Below, in pieces: positions 27,756-35,955 of a stretch of DNA of 64,000 nucleotides; the stretch's first letter is position 1; every line of letters starts with the position of its first letter. The notes below the pieces were generated by a model. The model ran no database searches. It was given only the letters and a program-made list of their open reading frames with translations, and was not told the DNA's origin. Source of the DNA: Lentzea aerocolonigenes (GTDB lineage: Bacteria > Actinomycetota > Actinomycetes > Mycobacteriales > Pseudonocardiaceae); contig NZ_BBOJ01000005.1 in assembly GCF_000974445.1 (NCBI RefSeq), forward strand, positions 248,001-312,000, written 5' to 3'. A program made the position numbers and the translations under genes.

Positions 27756-28164
27756 GGCGGCACTCCTGATAGCCGGTACCGAAGAAGTGGGCGCCGCCGG
27801 GGTCCAGGGCGGAAGGAACACGCGTCGATGTGACTTGACCACTGTCAACATAGCTGAGCACGTCAGCGGCCGCTGCCACCGAACGGGGCGGCAGCAGACG
27901 GGTGAACGGACTGACGAGGAACGAAGGCAGGGAGATCATTCAGGCAGACGATGCTGCCCTGCCAGGTGTGAACCGGCGACGGGTGCCCGACAGGGCAGCC
28001 GACCCCGGCTTGCCGAACGGGCACGGTCGACCGAGGAGCGGTCTATCATCTGCGGTGATCAGGGTTCCCGGCTTGGCGCCCCAGGTCGTCAGCCGGGTGG
28101 TCATTCGACCGCTCTGGACCTCGGCGGTGCCCACTTCTCCCATTCGCATGCCAGGAGAGTCGCC
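27756..28164. other. Gene-free gap between divergent genes
   Basis: About 400 bp. It separates the TPR gene from a small plus-strand operon and should hold both promoters. I see no domain-bearing frame and no strong hairpin. Confidence 0.35.
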
Positions 28165-28329
28165 GTGGCCGTTCCCGATCCTCGTCCCGCACCCCGACGG
28201 CCAGGCATCCTCCAGGCGACCAACCACCTCGTCGAGGGAGATCTCGACCGTGCGGCGGACATCGGCTTCCGCGCCGGAGCAAGGGAACCGTCCGCGCCGA
28301 TCGCCGCTCCGGTCTGGCGGCTCCCGTGA
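28165..28329 (+). CDS. 54-residue TPR-tail-like small protein
   Basis: Starts at GTG 28165 with AGGAGAG (28153-28159) 5 nt upstream. The product contains LQATNHLVEGDLDRAADIGF, clearly similar to the last repeat of the neighbouring TPR regulator (INHLINRDLDHGVAIGL). Its TGA overlaps the GTG of the next gene (GTGA), so the two are translationally coupled. It could be a relic kept for coupling, or a short functional peptide. Confidence 0.5.
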   Translation: MAVPDPRPAPRRPGILQATNHLVEGDLDRAADIGFRAGAREPSAPIAAPVWRLP

Positions 28330-28565
28330 ACAACCCGCTGCCCTGGCGGGCGCTGTCGGTGCTGTCGGACACCGAGCGCGAGATTCTGCGGCTTCGTGTC
28401 GTCACGGGGCTCTCCGCCGAGCAGGTGGCCGCCCTGCTGGGGTGCAGCCCGGAAGCCGTGCGCCTCAGCCAGCATCGCGCCCTTGATTTGCTGCGCGACG
28501 AACTCATCGCTCGCAAGGACAGTTCCGAGGACAACGGCCATGGGGATGGGAGCGGGAGAAGCTGA
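28326..28565 (+). CDS. Small sigma-factor region-4-like HTH protein
   Basis: 79 residues. LSDTEREILRLRVVTGLSAE followed by QVAALLGCSPEAVRLSQHRA and LDLLRDEL is a sigma-70 region 4 helix-turn-helix. There is no region 2, so it cannot act as a complete sigma factor; it may bind the flap or -35 elements, or modulate another sigma factor. GTG 28326 overlaps the previous stop and has no Shine-Dalgarno of its own, supporting coupling. Confidence 0.7.
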   Translation: MNNPLPWRALSVLSDTEREILRLRVVTGLSAEQVAALLGCSPEAVRLSQHRALDLLRDELIARKDSSEDNGHGDGSGRS

Positions 28566-28980
28566 GGGTGCTAGGCCGACGCGTCTGACCGGGTCCGTCG
28601 TCATGTCGTCCTCCTTGAGGATCGTTACCCATTCCGCGATCCTGGATCACCATAAGAGTCCTTTTTGGACAGATGTGGGATCCGGGAAGCCGCGATGTCG
28701 TCGACCAGCTACGGCCGCAGGAACGGTCGTTCGGTGGTCGGCACCTCTGTCGTCCGCATCGGTGCGCTCGTGTCGGGTGCTCCGTTCGAGGTCGCGTGCG
28801 CGCCTGGTTGAGGGAAATCGTGGTAACCGGCAAGTCGAATCGAGATCATGTGATCTTCCGAATTCGTGCGAGTTGCCGCCGGCTTACGCGTTCGTGATAT
28901 TTTGTGCCCAGCACTTTCGGGGCGGCAGAAATGGCTTCACCTGCGATGTTCGGTGACGTGAAGATCATTCTGTGTATTTT
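28566..28980. other. Gene-free gap upstream of DUF5994 leader copy 3
   Basis: About 415 bp with lower GC than its surroundings and no credible coding frame. Nothing recognisable before the shared promoter at 28981. Confidence 0.35.
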
Positions 28981-29007
28981 GTCGATCTTCGCGGAATTGG
29001 TGTAGGG
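28981..29007 (+). promoter_or_regulatory. Shared promoter motif GTCGATC-N14-GTAGGG, copy 2
   Basis: GTCGATC at 28981-28987 and GTAGGG at 29002-29007, same 14-bp spacing as at 21793 and 36191. The preceding TGTATTTT also resembles the GGTATTTC ahead of the 36191 copy. Confidence 0.6.
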
Positions 29008-29020
29008 TTGATTTTGTCGG

Positions 29021-29109
29021 GAACCCCTCGCATGTGGGCGGTCAAGCTCACGTCGTACTCGGCGAAAACTCAACCGGCCGTTTCTCCGGCCGGGGACGGG
29101 AGTCCCGGC
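29021..29109 (+). promoter_or_regulatory. Structured leader with SD-in-loop hairpin, copy 3
   Basis: Alignable along its length with 21834-21918. The hairpin 29089-29109 pairs GCCGG-GAC with GTC-CCGGC around a GGGA loop, with one bulged G; a mismatch in copy 1 is a G-C pair here. The Shine-Dalgarno GGGAG is in the loop and the 3' arm touches ATG 29110. Confidence 0.6.
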
Positions 29110-29403
29110 ATGATGCGGGCAGCCCACCTTTCCGTCGCCCCACCGGCCAACCCGGCCTCTGGGTGCGGCCGGCGTTCGCCACGCACTGTGCTCGCCGAGT
29201 TGGGTGACGTCGTCTGGCTGAGCTACTACCACCTCGTCGACCGATGGCGCCGAACTCGGCTCGACGGATTCATCTCACGTCCCGTGCACACCATCGACCT
29301 CGCCACGCTGGACGGACACCGCCGCACGGTGCCCGCGCGCCAGGGCCGGGTCGCGGTGCACGTGCTGCACCTGGACGGTCACCTCCCGGATCGGGTGTGC
29401 TGA
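29110..29403 (+). CDS. Short DUF5994-like protein
   Basis: 97 residues. VVWLSYYHLVDRWRRTRLDG and ISRPVHTIDLATLDGHRRTV correspond to the central and C-terminal DUF5994 motifs (RISYHLDTW, GFRSIDPHTVVVIG). The N-terminal LRLKPKAP...WW motif and the C-terminal LVVPP region are missing, and the first 18 residues resemble those of the truncated copy at 21919. So it is a shortened, possibly degenerate family member that keeps promoter, leader and start. The glycosyltransferase gene starts 60 bp downstream on the same strand. Confidence 0.55.
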   Translation: MMRAAHLSVAPPANPASGCGRRSPRTVLAELGDVVWLSYYHLVDRWRRTRLDGFISRPVHTIDLATLDGHRRTVPARQGRVAVHVLHLDGHLPDRVC

Positions 29404-29463
29404 CCACTCGTCAGCACAGTCCACAGTGGAGCGTCTGCGTCCGCCTACCCGAAAGGCCCCTTC

Positions 29464-30597
29464 GTGGTCCGCACTTACGGTTTTCTGAGCACGTATCCAC
29501 CCACGCAATGTGGCCTCGCCACCTTCACCGCGTCACTCCTGCGCCACCTGACCTCCGCGTCGCCGGGAAGCACGGGCCGAGTGGTCCGTGTTCTCAACGA
29601 ACCCGACCATGAACCGGTGGTCACCACGCAAGCCCGGACGGTGCACCACATGGTTCCCGGCGCTGTCGTTGAGGCGGCCGATGTGCTCAACCGCTGCGAC
29701 CTGGTCGTGGTGCAGCACGAGTACGGCATCTACGCCGGCCGCGACGGCGAGGACGTGCTGGGCGTGCTCGCCCGGCTGCGGGTCCCGGTGATCATCGTGC
29801 TGCACACGGTGCTCACCGCGCCCACCCCCGGCCAGCGGCAGATGCTCGAACATGTCGTCGGGTACGCCGACGCCGTGGTGACCATGTCCGAGGCCGCGCG
29901 GCAGCGGCTCGTCGACGGCTACGCCGTGGAGCGGCCAGGTGAGGTCGTCGTCATTCCGCACGGTGCGCTTCCCGTCGAGCCACCCGCTCACGATCCGTCC
30001 GCCGACCGGCCGGTGATTCTCACCTGGGGTCTGCTGGGGCGCGGCAAGGGCATCGAGTGGGGCATCTCCGCACTGGGTGAGCTGCGCGATCTGAGACCCC
30101 GTTACGTGGTGGCCGGCCAGACCCATCCCAAGGTGCTGGCGCACGAGGGCGAGCTCTACCGCGGCAACCTGCGCGACCGCGCGGCCGCGTTCGGTGTCGC
30201 GGACCTGGTCGAGTTCGACCCGGCCTACCGCGAGGCCGACGCGCTGGCTGAGCTGGTCGGCCAGGCCGATGTCGTCCTGCTGCCCTACGACTCCTCCGAG
30301 CAGGTCACGTCCGGCGTGCTGGTCGAAGCCCTGGCCGCCGGGAAACCAGTGGTGGCGACCGAGTTCCCGCACGCGGTCGAGTTGCTGGCGGACGGCGGCG
30401 GGCTGCTGGTGCCCCACCGCGATCCGGTCGCCATCGCCGCGGCGCTGCGGCGGGTGCTGACCGAACCGGGACTCGCGGCCGCGATGAGCGACCGTTCGGC
30501 CAGTCTCGCCCCGGTGCTGAGCTGGTCGTCCGTCGCCGACCGGTATCACCGCCTGGCAGAGCGACTGCTCGCCGCCCGAGTCGTCGTGACCACGTGA
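29464..30597 (+). CDS. GT-B glycosyltransferase (GT4-like)
   Basis: 377 residues. The N-terminal LSTYPPTQCGLATFTASLLR is the donor-side signature seen in GT4 proteins of this type, and the C-terminal Rossmann domain has WGLLGRGKGIEWGI, VLLPYDSSEQVTSGVLVEAL and KPVVATEFPHAVELL, with the usual E-x7-E element. It transfers a sugar from an activated donor; acceptor unknown. It is first gene of a three-gene operon coupled by 4-bp overlaps with a six-hairpin protein and a GH130-like protein, a known actinobacterial grouping for mannoside-type glycan metabolism (inference). GTG 29464 has AAAGG upstream. Confidence 0.88.
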   Translation: MVRTYGFLSTYPPTQCGLATFTASLLRHLTSASPGSTGRVVRVLNEPDHEPVVTTQARTVHHMVPGAVVEAADVLNRCDLVVVQHEYGIYAGRDGEDVLGVLARLRVPVIIVLHTVLTAPTPGQRQMLEHVVGYADAVVTMSEAARQRLVDGYAVERPGEVVVIPHGALPVEPPAHDPSADRPVILTWGLLGRGKGIEWGISALGELRDLRPRYVVAGQTHPKVLAHEGELYRGNLRDRAAAFGVADLVEFDPAYREADALAELVGQADVVLLPYDSSEQVTSGVLVEALAAGKPVVATEFPHAVELLADGGGLLVPHRDPVAIAAALRRVLTEPGLAAAMSDRSASLAPVLSWSSVADRYHRLAERLLAARVVVTT

Positions 30598-31604
30598 CCG
30601 GCCCGAGCTTCACCCACCTGATCCGGCTCAGCGACGACACAGGCCTGTACGAGCACGCCGACGGTCCGCTGCCCCGCCGGGAACACGGCTACTGCCTGGA
30701 CGACGTCGCCCGCGGCCTGGTCGTCCTGTGCCGCGAGCCGGAGCTGTCCGCCGAGCTGGTCGTCCTGGTTGAGCGCTATCTCGCCTTCACCGCTCACGCG
30801 CAGGCCAACAACGGACAGTTCCACAACCGACTTGGTGCCGACCGCGGCTGGCGGGACGAGCCGGGGTTGGGTGACTGGTGGGGACGCGCGTTGTGGGGGC
30901 TGGGCACCGCGGCCGCCCGCTGCCCGGTGCCCTGGATCCGCCAGGCAGCACTGGCCGTCTTCGAAAGAAGTGCCCATCGCCGGCCGTCATCGGTGCGGTC
31001 GATGTCCTTCGCGGCGCTTGGCGCCGCCGAGGTGCTGGGTGCGGTTCCCGACCACGCGCTCGCCGCCAAGCTCCTCGGTGACGTCGCCGCACACGTCGGC
31101 GAACCGCGCGCGGCCCCTGAGTGGCCGTGGCCCGAGCACCGGTTGTACTACGCCAATGCCGTGCTGCCCGAGGCGCTGATCGCCGCAGGCCAGCTCCTCG
31201 ACGATCCCCAGGTCCGCGATGACGGCCTGCGACTGCTCGACTGGCTGTTGACCGTCGAGTCCCACGAGGTCCACCTCTCACCCACCCCGGCAGGTGGCTG
31301 GTGCATCGGCGAACCTCGCCCGGCGTTCGACCAGCAACCCATCGAGGTCGCAGCGCTCGCCGACGCCTGTGCCCGCGCCCACCAGGTCACCGGCGACCTG
31401 AGGTGGCAGGCCGGTGTCCGCCGCGCGGTCGCGTGGTTCGACGGCGACAACGACCTCGGCCTGCCCATGCGCGACAAGGAGACCGGCGGCGGTTACGACG
31501 GACTCACGCACGACGGCCCCAACCTCAACCAGGGCGCCGAGTCGACGCTGGCGCTGATCTCCACTCTGCAACACGGCCGCACTCTGCTGGGGAGCAACGG
31601 ATGA
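30594..31604 (+). CDS. (Alpha/alpha)-toroid glycosidase-like protein
   Basis: 336 residues. Repeated helical hairpins with aromatic and acidic loops (HGYCLDDVARGLVVL, GDWWGRALWGLGTAA, LYYANAVLPEALIAAG, FDQQPIEVAALADACARA, LNQGAESTLALISTL) indicate a six-hairpin toroid like those of glycoside hydrolases and lyases. I cannot assign a GH family. Its GTG start overlaps the upstream glycosyltransferase stop, and its stop overlaps the next ATG, so it is made with both. Probably processes the same glycan. Confidence 0.7.
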   Translation: MTGPSFTHLIRLSDDTGLYEHADGPLPRREHGYCLDDVARGLVVLCREPELSAELVVLVERYLAFTAHAQANNGQFHNRLGADRGWRDEPGLGDWWGRALWGLGTAAARCPVPWIRQAALAVFERSAHRRPSSVRSMSFAALGAAEVLGAVPDHALAAKLLGDVAAHVGEPRAAPEWPWPEHRLYYANAVLPEALIAAGQLLDDPQVRDDGLRLLDWLLTVESHEVHLSPTPAGGWCIGEPRPAFDQQPIEVAALADACARAHQVTGDLRWQAGVRRAVAWFDGDNDLGLPMRDKETGGGYDGLTHDGPNLNQGAESTLALISTLQHGRTLLGSNG

Positions 31605-33064
31605 ACGCCGGCATCGCTCGCACCGCGCTGCGGCTGCGGCCGGATCCGCGCCGCGTCATCGCCAAGCTGTTCGTGCCGGGAGAGGAGCGGCCCGAGCACG
31701 AGTCGCGGTCCGCGGCCGTGATCCGGCGGGTGATGGCACTGGACGAGGCGACGGTGTGCGCCGCGCTGGATCGCACGGTCCTCATGTTCGCGGGCAGGCA
31801 TCGGGACGTCCGGGCGATCTTCGCCGACCACTTCGCGAGCGTCAGCCACCGCCTGGCCGCGGGGGTCGAGCTGTCCGAGTCCCGCAAGCTGCTCATCGGC
31901 GCGTACTTCACGCACGAGTACGCCATCGAGGGCGCCGCGCTGTGCAACCCCTCGCTGGTCGCCCACCCCGACCAGAGCGGGACGTCGCCGGGACAGCTGC
32001 GATTCGTGCTCAGCGTGCGCGGCATCGGCGAGGGTCACCTGTCCTCGATCGGCTTCCGCACCGGGTTCCTCGCTCCGGGCGGTGCGCTCACCGTCGACCC
32101 GCCACCGAACGTCGTCACCACGGGCCTGCACCAGCAGGCGGTGTACGAAAAGAGCCTCTTTCAGGGCAAGCTCGCCGAGTTCGGCCACGACGACGAGGTC
32201 TCCGCCGTGCTGAACCGGTGGCTGCCCGCACGGTTCACCGGCGCCGAACTGGACCTGGTGCTGGCCGACCTGCACCCGAGCCTGGTCGCCCGCCAGGAAG
32301 CCCACCGAACAGTCGAGCTGATCCGGTGGATCGCCGCGTGCAACTACACCTCGCAGTTCCCGGACGACACCGTCATCAGCGGGCGGGTCCTCTGGCCGAC
32401 CGGCCCGTCCGAACGCCACGGCATGGAGGACGCCAGATTCGTGCGCTTCACCGACGACGACGGCGAACAGACCTACTACGCCACCTACACCGCCTACGAC
32501 GGGGTCGATGTCGCGCCACAACTGTTGCAGACCAAGGACTTCCGCACCTTCCACGTCACGCAGACGACTGGCTCGGCCGCTCGCAACAAGGGCATGGCCC
32601 TGTTCCCCCGGAAGATCGGAGGCCGGTTCGCGGCGTTGACGCGCGGGGACGGCGAGAGCTCGGCCGTGGTGACCTCCGACGACATCAGGACCTGGAACGG
32701 GGCCCGGCCCGTGCAGGTGCCCGGCCGGGACTGGGACCTCGTGCAGGTCGGCAACTGCGGTTCGCCCATCGAGACTCCCGAGGGCTGGCTCGTGCTGACC
32801 CACGGCGTCGGCCCCATGCGGGTCTACTCGATGGGCGCGATGCTGCTCGACCTCGACCACCCCGAACGGGTGCTGGCGACCCTGCCCCAACCGCTGCTGC
32901 TGCCCACCGCCAGCGAGCGCGACGGCTACGTGCCCAACGTCGTCTACTCCTGCGGCGCCCTGCTGCACGACGACACGCTGGTGATCCCCTACGGTGCGAG
33001 CGACGCCTCCATCGGCCTGGCGACCACGTCACTGCGCGGCCTGATGGCCGCCCTGACCGGGTAA
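31601..33064 (+). CDS. GH130-like glycosidase or mannoside phosphorylase
   Basis: 487 residues from ATG 31601 (ATGA overlap with the upstream gene). The five-bladed propeller features of GH130 are seen: YEGAALCNPSL-equivalent IEGAALCNPSLVAHP, HGMEDARFVRF, the DFRTF segment, RNKGMALFPRKIGGRFAALT, and a C-terminal GCPPIET-like NCGSPIETPEGWLVLTHG. GH130 enzymes phosphorolyse or hydrolyse beta-mannosides; which one cannot be told from sequence alone. The 3' end overlaps the convergent desaturase gene by 36 bp. Confidence 0.8.
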   Translation: MNAGIARTALRLRPDPRRVIAKLFVPGEERPEHESRSAAVIRRVMALDEATVCAALDRTVLMFAGRHRDVRAIFADHFASVSHRLAAGVELSESRKLLIGAYFTHEYAIEGAALCNPSLVAHPDQSGTSPGQLRFVLSVRGIGEGHLSSIGFRTGFLAPGGALTVDPPPNVVTTGLHQQAVYEKSLFQGKLAEFGHDDEVSAVLNRWLPARFTGAELDLVLADLHPSLVARQEAHRTVELIRWIAACNYTSQFPDDTVISGRVLWPTGPSERHGMEDARFVRFTDDDGEQTYYATYTAYDGVDVAPQLLQTKDFRTFHVTQTTGSAARNKGMALFPRKIGGRFAALTRGDGESSAVVTSDDIRTWNGARPVQVPGRDWDLVQVGNCGSPIETPEGWLVLTHGVGPMRVYSMGAMLLDLDHPERVLATLPQPLLLPTASERDGYVPNVVYSCGALLHDDTLVIPYGASDASIGLATTSLRGLMAALTG

Positions 33065-34108
33065 CGCGAGCCTCAGCACGCGCTTCCAGACGCTGGCGGT
33101 CTGCTGTAGCAGCGGCCCGGTGGCGTACGGCAGGCCGAAGCGTTCGCAGAGCGCGCGCACTCGCGGCGCGATCTCGGCGTACCGGTTGCTCGGCAGGTCC
33201 GGGAACAGGTGGTGCTCGATCTGGTGGCTGAGGTTGCCGGTCATGAGGTGGAACAACGCGCCGCCGTCGATGTTCGCCGACCCCGCCAGCTGACGCAGGT
33301 ACCACTCGCCGCGGCTCTCGCCGTCGAGCTGGTCCTCGGTGAAAACCACTGTGCCGTCAGGGAAGTGACCGCAGAAGATGATCGTGTGCGTCCACACGTT
33401 GCGGATCGTGTTCGCTGTCAGGTTCGCGAGCAGCGTCGTCAGGAACGACGGCCCCGACAACAACGGGAACGCGACGTAGTCCTTGATCACCTGACGGCCG
33501 GCCTTGCCGAGGACACCGCGCAACTCGGTCAGGGCCTCGCGCCAGCTCTTCTCGCCACGCCAAGCACGTTCGAGCTCGACGTCATAGATCGTGATGCCCC
33601 ACTCGAAGAACATCGCGAGCGCAACGTTGTAGAACGGCTGCGCGAGGTAGACGGGGTGCCACGGCTGCTCCGGGTGGATGCGCAACGCGCTGTAGCCGAT
33701 GTCGCGATCCTTGCCGAGCACGTTGGTGTACGTGTGATGCACGAAGTTGTGCGAGTGCTGCCACGCCTTCGCCGGTGTCGCGAAGTCCCACTCCCAGGTG
33801 GTGGAGTGGATCTTCGGATCGCACATCCAGTCCCACTGACCGTGCAACACGTTGTGGCCGATCTCCATGTTCTCCAGGATCTTGGCGGTGGCCAGCGCCG
33901 CGGTACCCACCAGCCAGGCCGGCGGCAGGACCGACACGAACAACAGCGCCCGCCCGCCGGCCTCCAAGCCCCTCTGAACGGCGATCACCCGCCGGATGTA
34001 CCGCGCGTCGTTCTCACCGCGGGCGGCTGTCACCTCGTCGCGGATCCGGTCCAGCTCCCGGCCGAAGTCGTCGATGTCGCACTCGGTCAGCCGTTCGGTC
34101 GTCGTCAT
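33029..34108 (-). CDS. Membrane fatty-acid desaturase (DesA3-like)
   Basis: 359 residues from ATG 34108 (MTTTERLTE). The three iron-ligand histidine boxes are HNVLH, HSHNFVHH and HQIEHH, in the order of acyl-CoA/acyl-lipid desaturases, between hydrophobic segments. It introduces a double bond into membrane-derived acyl chains at the cytoplasmic membrane. Upstream is a palindrome (34184-34199) likely to be its operator. A longer open frame from 34381 crosses that palindrome and is not the gene start. Confidence 0.92.
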   Translation of the reverse strand: MTTTERLTECDIDDFGRELDRIRDEVTAARGENDARYIRRVIAVQRGLEAGGRALLFVSVLPPAWLVGTAALATAKILENMEIGHNVLHGQWDWMCDPKIHSTTWEWDFATPAKAWQHSHNFVHHTYTNVLGKDRDIGYSALRIHPEQPWHPVYLAQPFYNVALAMFFEWGITIYDVELERAWRGEKSWREALTELRGVLGKAGRQVIKDYVAFPLLSGPSFLTTLLANLTANTIRNVWTHTIIFCGHFPDGTVVFTEDQLDGESRGEWYLRQLAGSANIDGGALFHLMTGNLSHQIEHHLFPDLPSNRYAEIAPRVRALCERFGLPYATGPLLQQTASVWKRVLRLALPGQGGHQAAQ

Positions 34109-34183
34109 GCGCTGCTCCCACAGGTCGATCTCGACCGCGCCGGCAGCCGCCGGCACGCAGGCTTGAACGAGACCCAACCTACG

Positions 34184-34199
34184 CCTACGTAACCGTAGG
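34184..34199. promoter_or_regulatory. Inverted-repeat operator CCTACG-TAAC-CGTAGG
   Basis: A perfect 6-bp inverted repeat with 4-bp spacer lies 75 bp upstream of the desaturase ATG. A second overlapping half-site (ACCTACG at 34178) also pairs with CGTAGGT. This resembles sites bound by TetR-family lipid regulators of actinobacterial desaturase genes; the regulator is not in the immediate vicinity. Confidence 0.6.
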
Positions 34200-34277
34200 T
34201 ACCGGTTGCGCGGGTTTCCTGCCGGTGAACTGTTCGTCCTTGCCTCCGAAGTTCTGGTCTCAAGGCCTACTGGAGTA

Positions 34278-34454
34278 TCACCACGGTCGCTTGGCCGGAG
34301 CGACAAGCGCTGGAACATCGATGACCGGGTCGGTCGACAGTGGTCGCCAGCTCCCGGCGAAGTGTCTGTCGGACATCGCATCCGGTTTCAGGGGCAACCT
34401 CAGACCGTGTTGCACGAGCAATGTGTCAGTGGTGCAGAGCGGATCCGAGATCAT
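34278..34454 (-). pseudogene. Truncated DUF5994-like gene (N-terminal part)
   Basis: 58 residues from ATG 34454. MISDPL, then LRLPLKPDAMSDRHFAGSWR and DVPALVA align with the first third of the full-length DUF5994 protein at 23393-23941 (MISEPL, LRLRMKPAGAVCGPIAGGWW, EFPELVA). It then stops; no later family motif follows in any frame before the desaturase operator region. The SD-in-loop hairpin upstream is retained. Confidence 0.6.
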
Positions 34455-34456
34455 CT

Positions 34457-34473
34457 CGGCGCTCCCGCCTCCG
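34457..34473 (-). promoter_or_regulatory. SD-in-loop hairpin upstream of DUF5994 start, copy 4
   Basis: Minus strand: CGG/CCG pairs, a 2/1 internal loop, two G-C pairs and a GGGA apical loop carrying the Shine-Dalgarno GGGAG, ending 2 nt before ATG 34454. Same geometry as the other three DUF5994-type starts. Confidence 0.5.
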
Positions 34474-34677
34474 GCTGAACCAGCCGGGTCTTCTGATGCG
34501 TCCAAGGCGACACCGGCTTGACCGCCGGTGCTACGACATGCCTTCGACAACTCCATCCTACGCTGCTCCAGCCGCAGGACGGGTTCGAAGATGCCGCCAC
34601 AGCCGTTCCCGGCCAAGCGGGGTGAGAGTCCACAAAGGACCAATTCGAGGGAGATGGCTGTGTGTCGTGCCTGAGGC

Positions 34678-35346
34678 TCAACGCAAGTCGGAAGCGATCA
34701 GTCCGGCGGCCAGCAAGGCCGCGCTCACCACTGCGCCGAACACCTGGACCGCCACCAGCCGTCGCCGGGCTCCCCGGGCGAACGCCAGGTTCACCGCGAC
34801 ATGCGCGGAGGCGGTGACCAGCACCCACCACGACCCCGTGGCCAGGAGCAGGGAGGCGCCGAGGTGGAATGCGGTCGTCGTGATGCCGCGGACGCCGCCG
34901 TGCGCGGGATGCGTGCTGACGAACCCGCCCTCTGACCTCAGTTGTTCCGCCGCTCGGCGTCCAACGGGCCGGCTGAACCGTGCCAGGTGTGCGGCCAGGA
35001 CGAAGACGAGCTCTGCCAGCGCCCAGCCGAAGCCCGCCCAGAGCGCGGGGATGTATCCGCCGGCGACGACCAGCACAAGTGCGAGCCGGGCGACTTCGTC
35101 CGTGACCGCTGAGGTTGCCGCGAGGATGGTGCGGCTGCGGTCGGGGTCGTGCAGCCTGCCCGCTGAGGCGAGCGCCGGCAGCCGCGCCGCCAGTGCGACC
35201 AGCCACCCGAGAACACCCAGGAGTGCCGCACCTGCGTCCGAGATACCGAACAGCACCACCAACGCGGCCGCGAGCAGCACGAGAACGGCCGACATCACGG
35301 CGGCGCCCGCCCGGATCCTCCCGCTGACCCGCGCCGGAGCCGTCAC
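34678..35346 (-). CDS. Integral membrane protein, unknown function
   Basis: 222 residues with about six hydrophobic segments (for example AAVMSAVLVLLAAALVVLFG, ALWAGFGWALAELVFVLAAH, TTTAFHLGASLLLATGSWWV). Conserved-looking polar residues lie in loops (HDPDRSRT, THPAHGG). I do not recognise the family; it might be a small channel or lipid-modifying membrane protein. It sits alone between the DUF5994 fragment and the HPF-like gene. Confidence 0.65.
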   Translation of the reverse strand: MTAPARVSGRIRAGAAVMSAVLVLLAAALVVLFGISDAGAALLGVLGWLVALAARLPALASAGRLHDPDRSRTILAATSAVTDEVARLALVLVVAGGYIPALWAGFGWALAELVFVLAAHLARFSRPVGRRAAEQLRSEGGFVSTHPAHGGVRGITTTAFHLGASLLLATGSWWVLVTASAHVAVNLAFARGARRRLVAVQVFGAVVSAALLAAGLIASDLR

Positions 35347-35548
35347 GGGTTGTTCTTCGCCTGCTGGTCGAGTGATGACCCCACGCTACTTGTCACCGGC
35401 ATGCTCGGCACGGTCGGCGGGCTTCCCTTCGGTTCTCGGGTGACGACGCCGCGACCCACCGGCACACCCGACCTCTCTGTCCATTGTGGAGTAATGGCCG
35501 GGTGCGCAGGTGGCCGTTGCGGTAGCGATCGGCGCCTGTGCCGCTGAA

Positions 35549-35932
35549 TCAGCCGAGTTCGGGCGGTGTCGGGACGGAGCGCAACGCACGGTTGCTGCGT
35601 GGCTCGGTGCGGGTCTTGGTCTCGCCGACCTGACGGATCAGTTCATCGCGGACCTCGTTCAGCGCCGCGGGGAGGCGTCGCTGCGACGAGGTGGCGACGA
35701 GGTGCAAGCGATGGTCGCGGCTGATCCAGCACTGCAGGACGACGTGTTGCTCGGCACCCTCGCGGTCCTTGAGGCTGATCTCCAGGTCGATTTCGTCGTC
35801 GCGATATGACCGCAGACGAGAGCCGAGCGCGGCCAGGCGGTCCACGACCCAGTCGCGTTCGGACGCGTGGAAGCCGGCGGCGAGGTGTAGTCGCTGTGCG
35901 ATCACTGAAGCATCTTCGGGAGTGGTGTTCAT
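35549..35932 (-). CDS. Ribosome hibernation promoting factor-like protein
   Basis: 127 residues from ATG 35932. The fold of the HPF/RaiA N-terminal domain is suggested by LHLAAGFHASERDWVVDRLA, IDLEISLKDREGAEQHVVLQ, HRLHLVATSSQRRLPAALNE and a final helix. There is no long-form C-terminal dimerisation domain. It would bind the 30S subunit and stop translation in stress (family knowledge). An upstream extension to GTG 35977 is possible, but a short reading frame with its own strong Shine-Dalgarno overlaps this ATG, favouring 35932. Confidence 0.7.
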   Translation of the reverse strand: MNTTPEDASVIAQRLHLAAGFHASERDWVVDRLAALGSRLRSYRDDEIDLEISLKDREGAEQHVVLQCWISRDHRLHLVATSSQRRLPAALNEVRDELIRQVGETKTRTEPRSNRALRSVPTPPELG

Positions 35933-35955
35933 GCGTTGTCGCTGACGGTGCTCAC
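35929..35955 (-). CDS. Eight-codon leader peptide overlapping the HPF-like start
   Basis: GTG 35955 begins an 8-residue frame (MSTVSDNA) whose TGA overlaps the ATG of the HPF-like gene as ATGA. AGGAGAG at 35962-35968 is 6 nt upstream of this GTG, while the HPF-like ATG has no Shine-Dalgarno of its own. Translation of the gene is probably coupled to this leader. Confidence 0.45.
   Translation of the reverse strand: MSTVSDNA

Noticed and set aside
21834-29109. Leader as a known c-di-GMP or c-di-AMP riboswitch
   Set aside because: The conserved core bases of the GEMM-I and ydaO classes are not found; only the hairpin with the Shine-Dalgarno loop is conserved.
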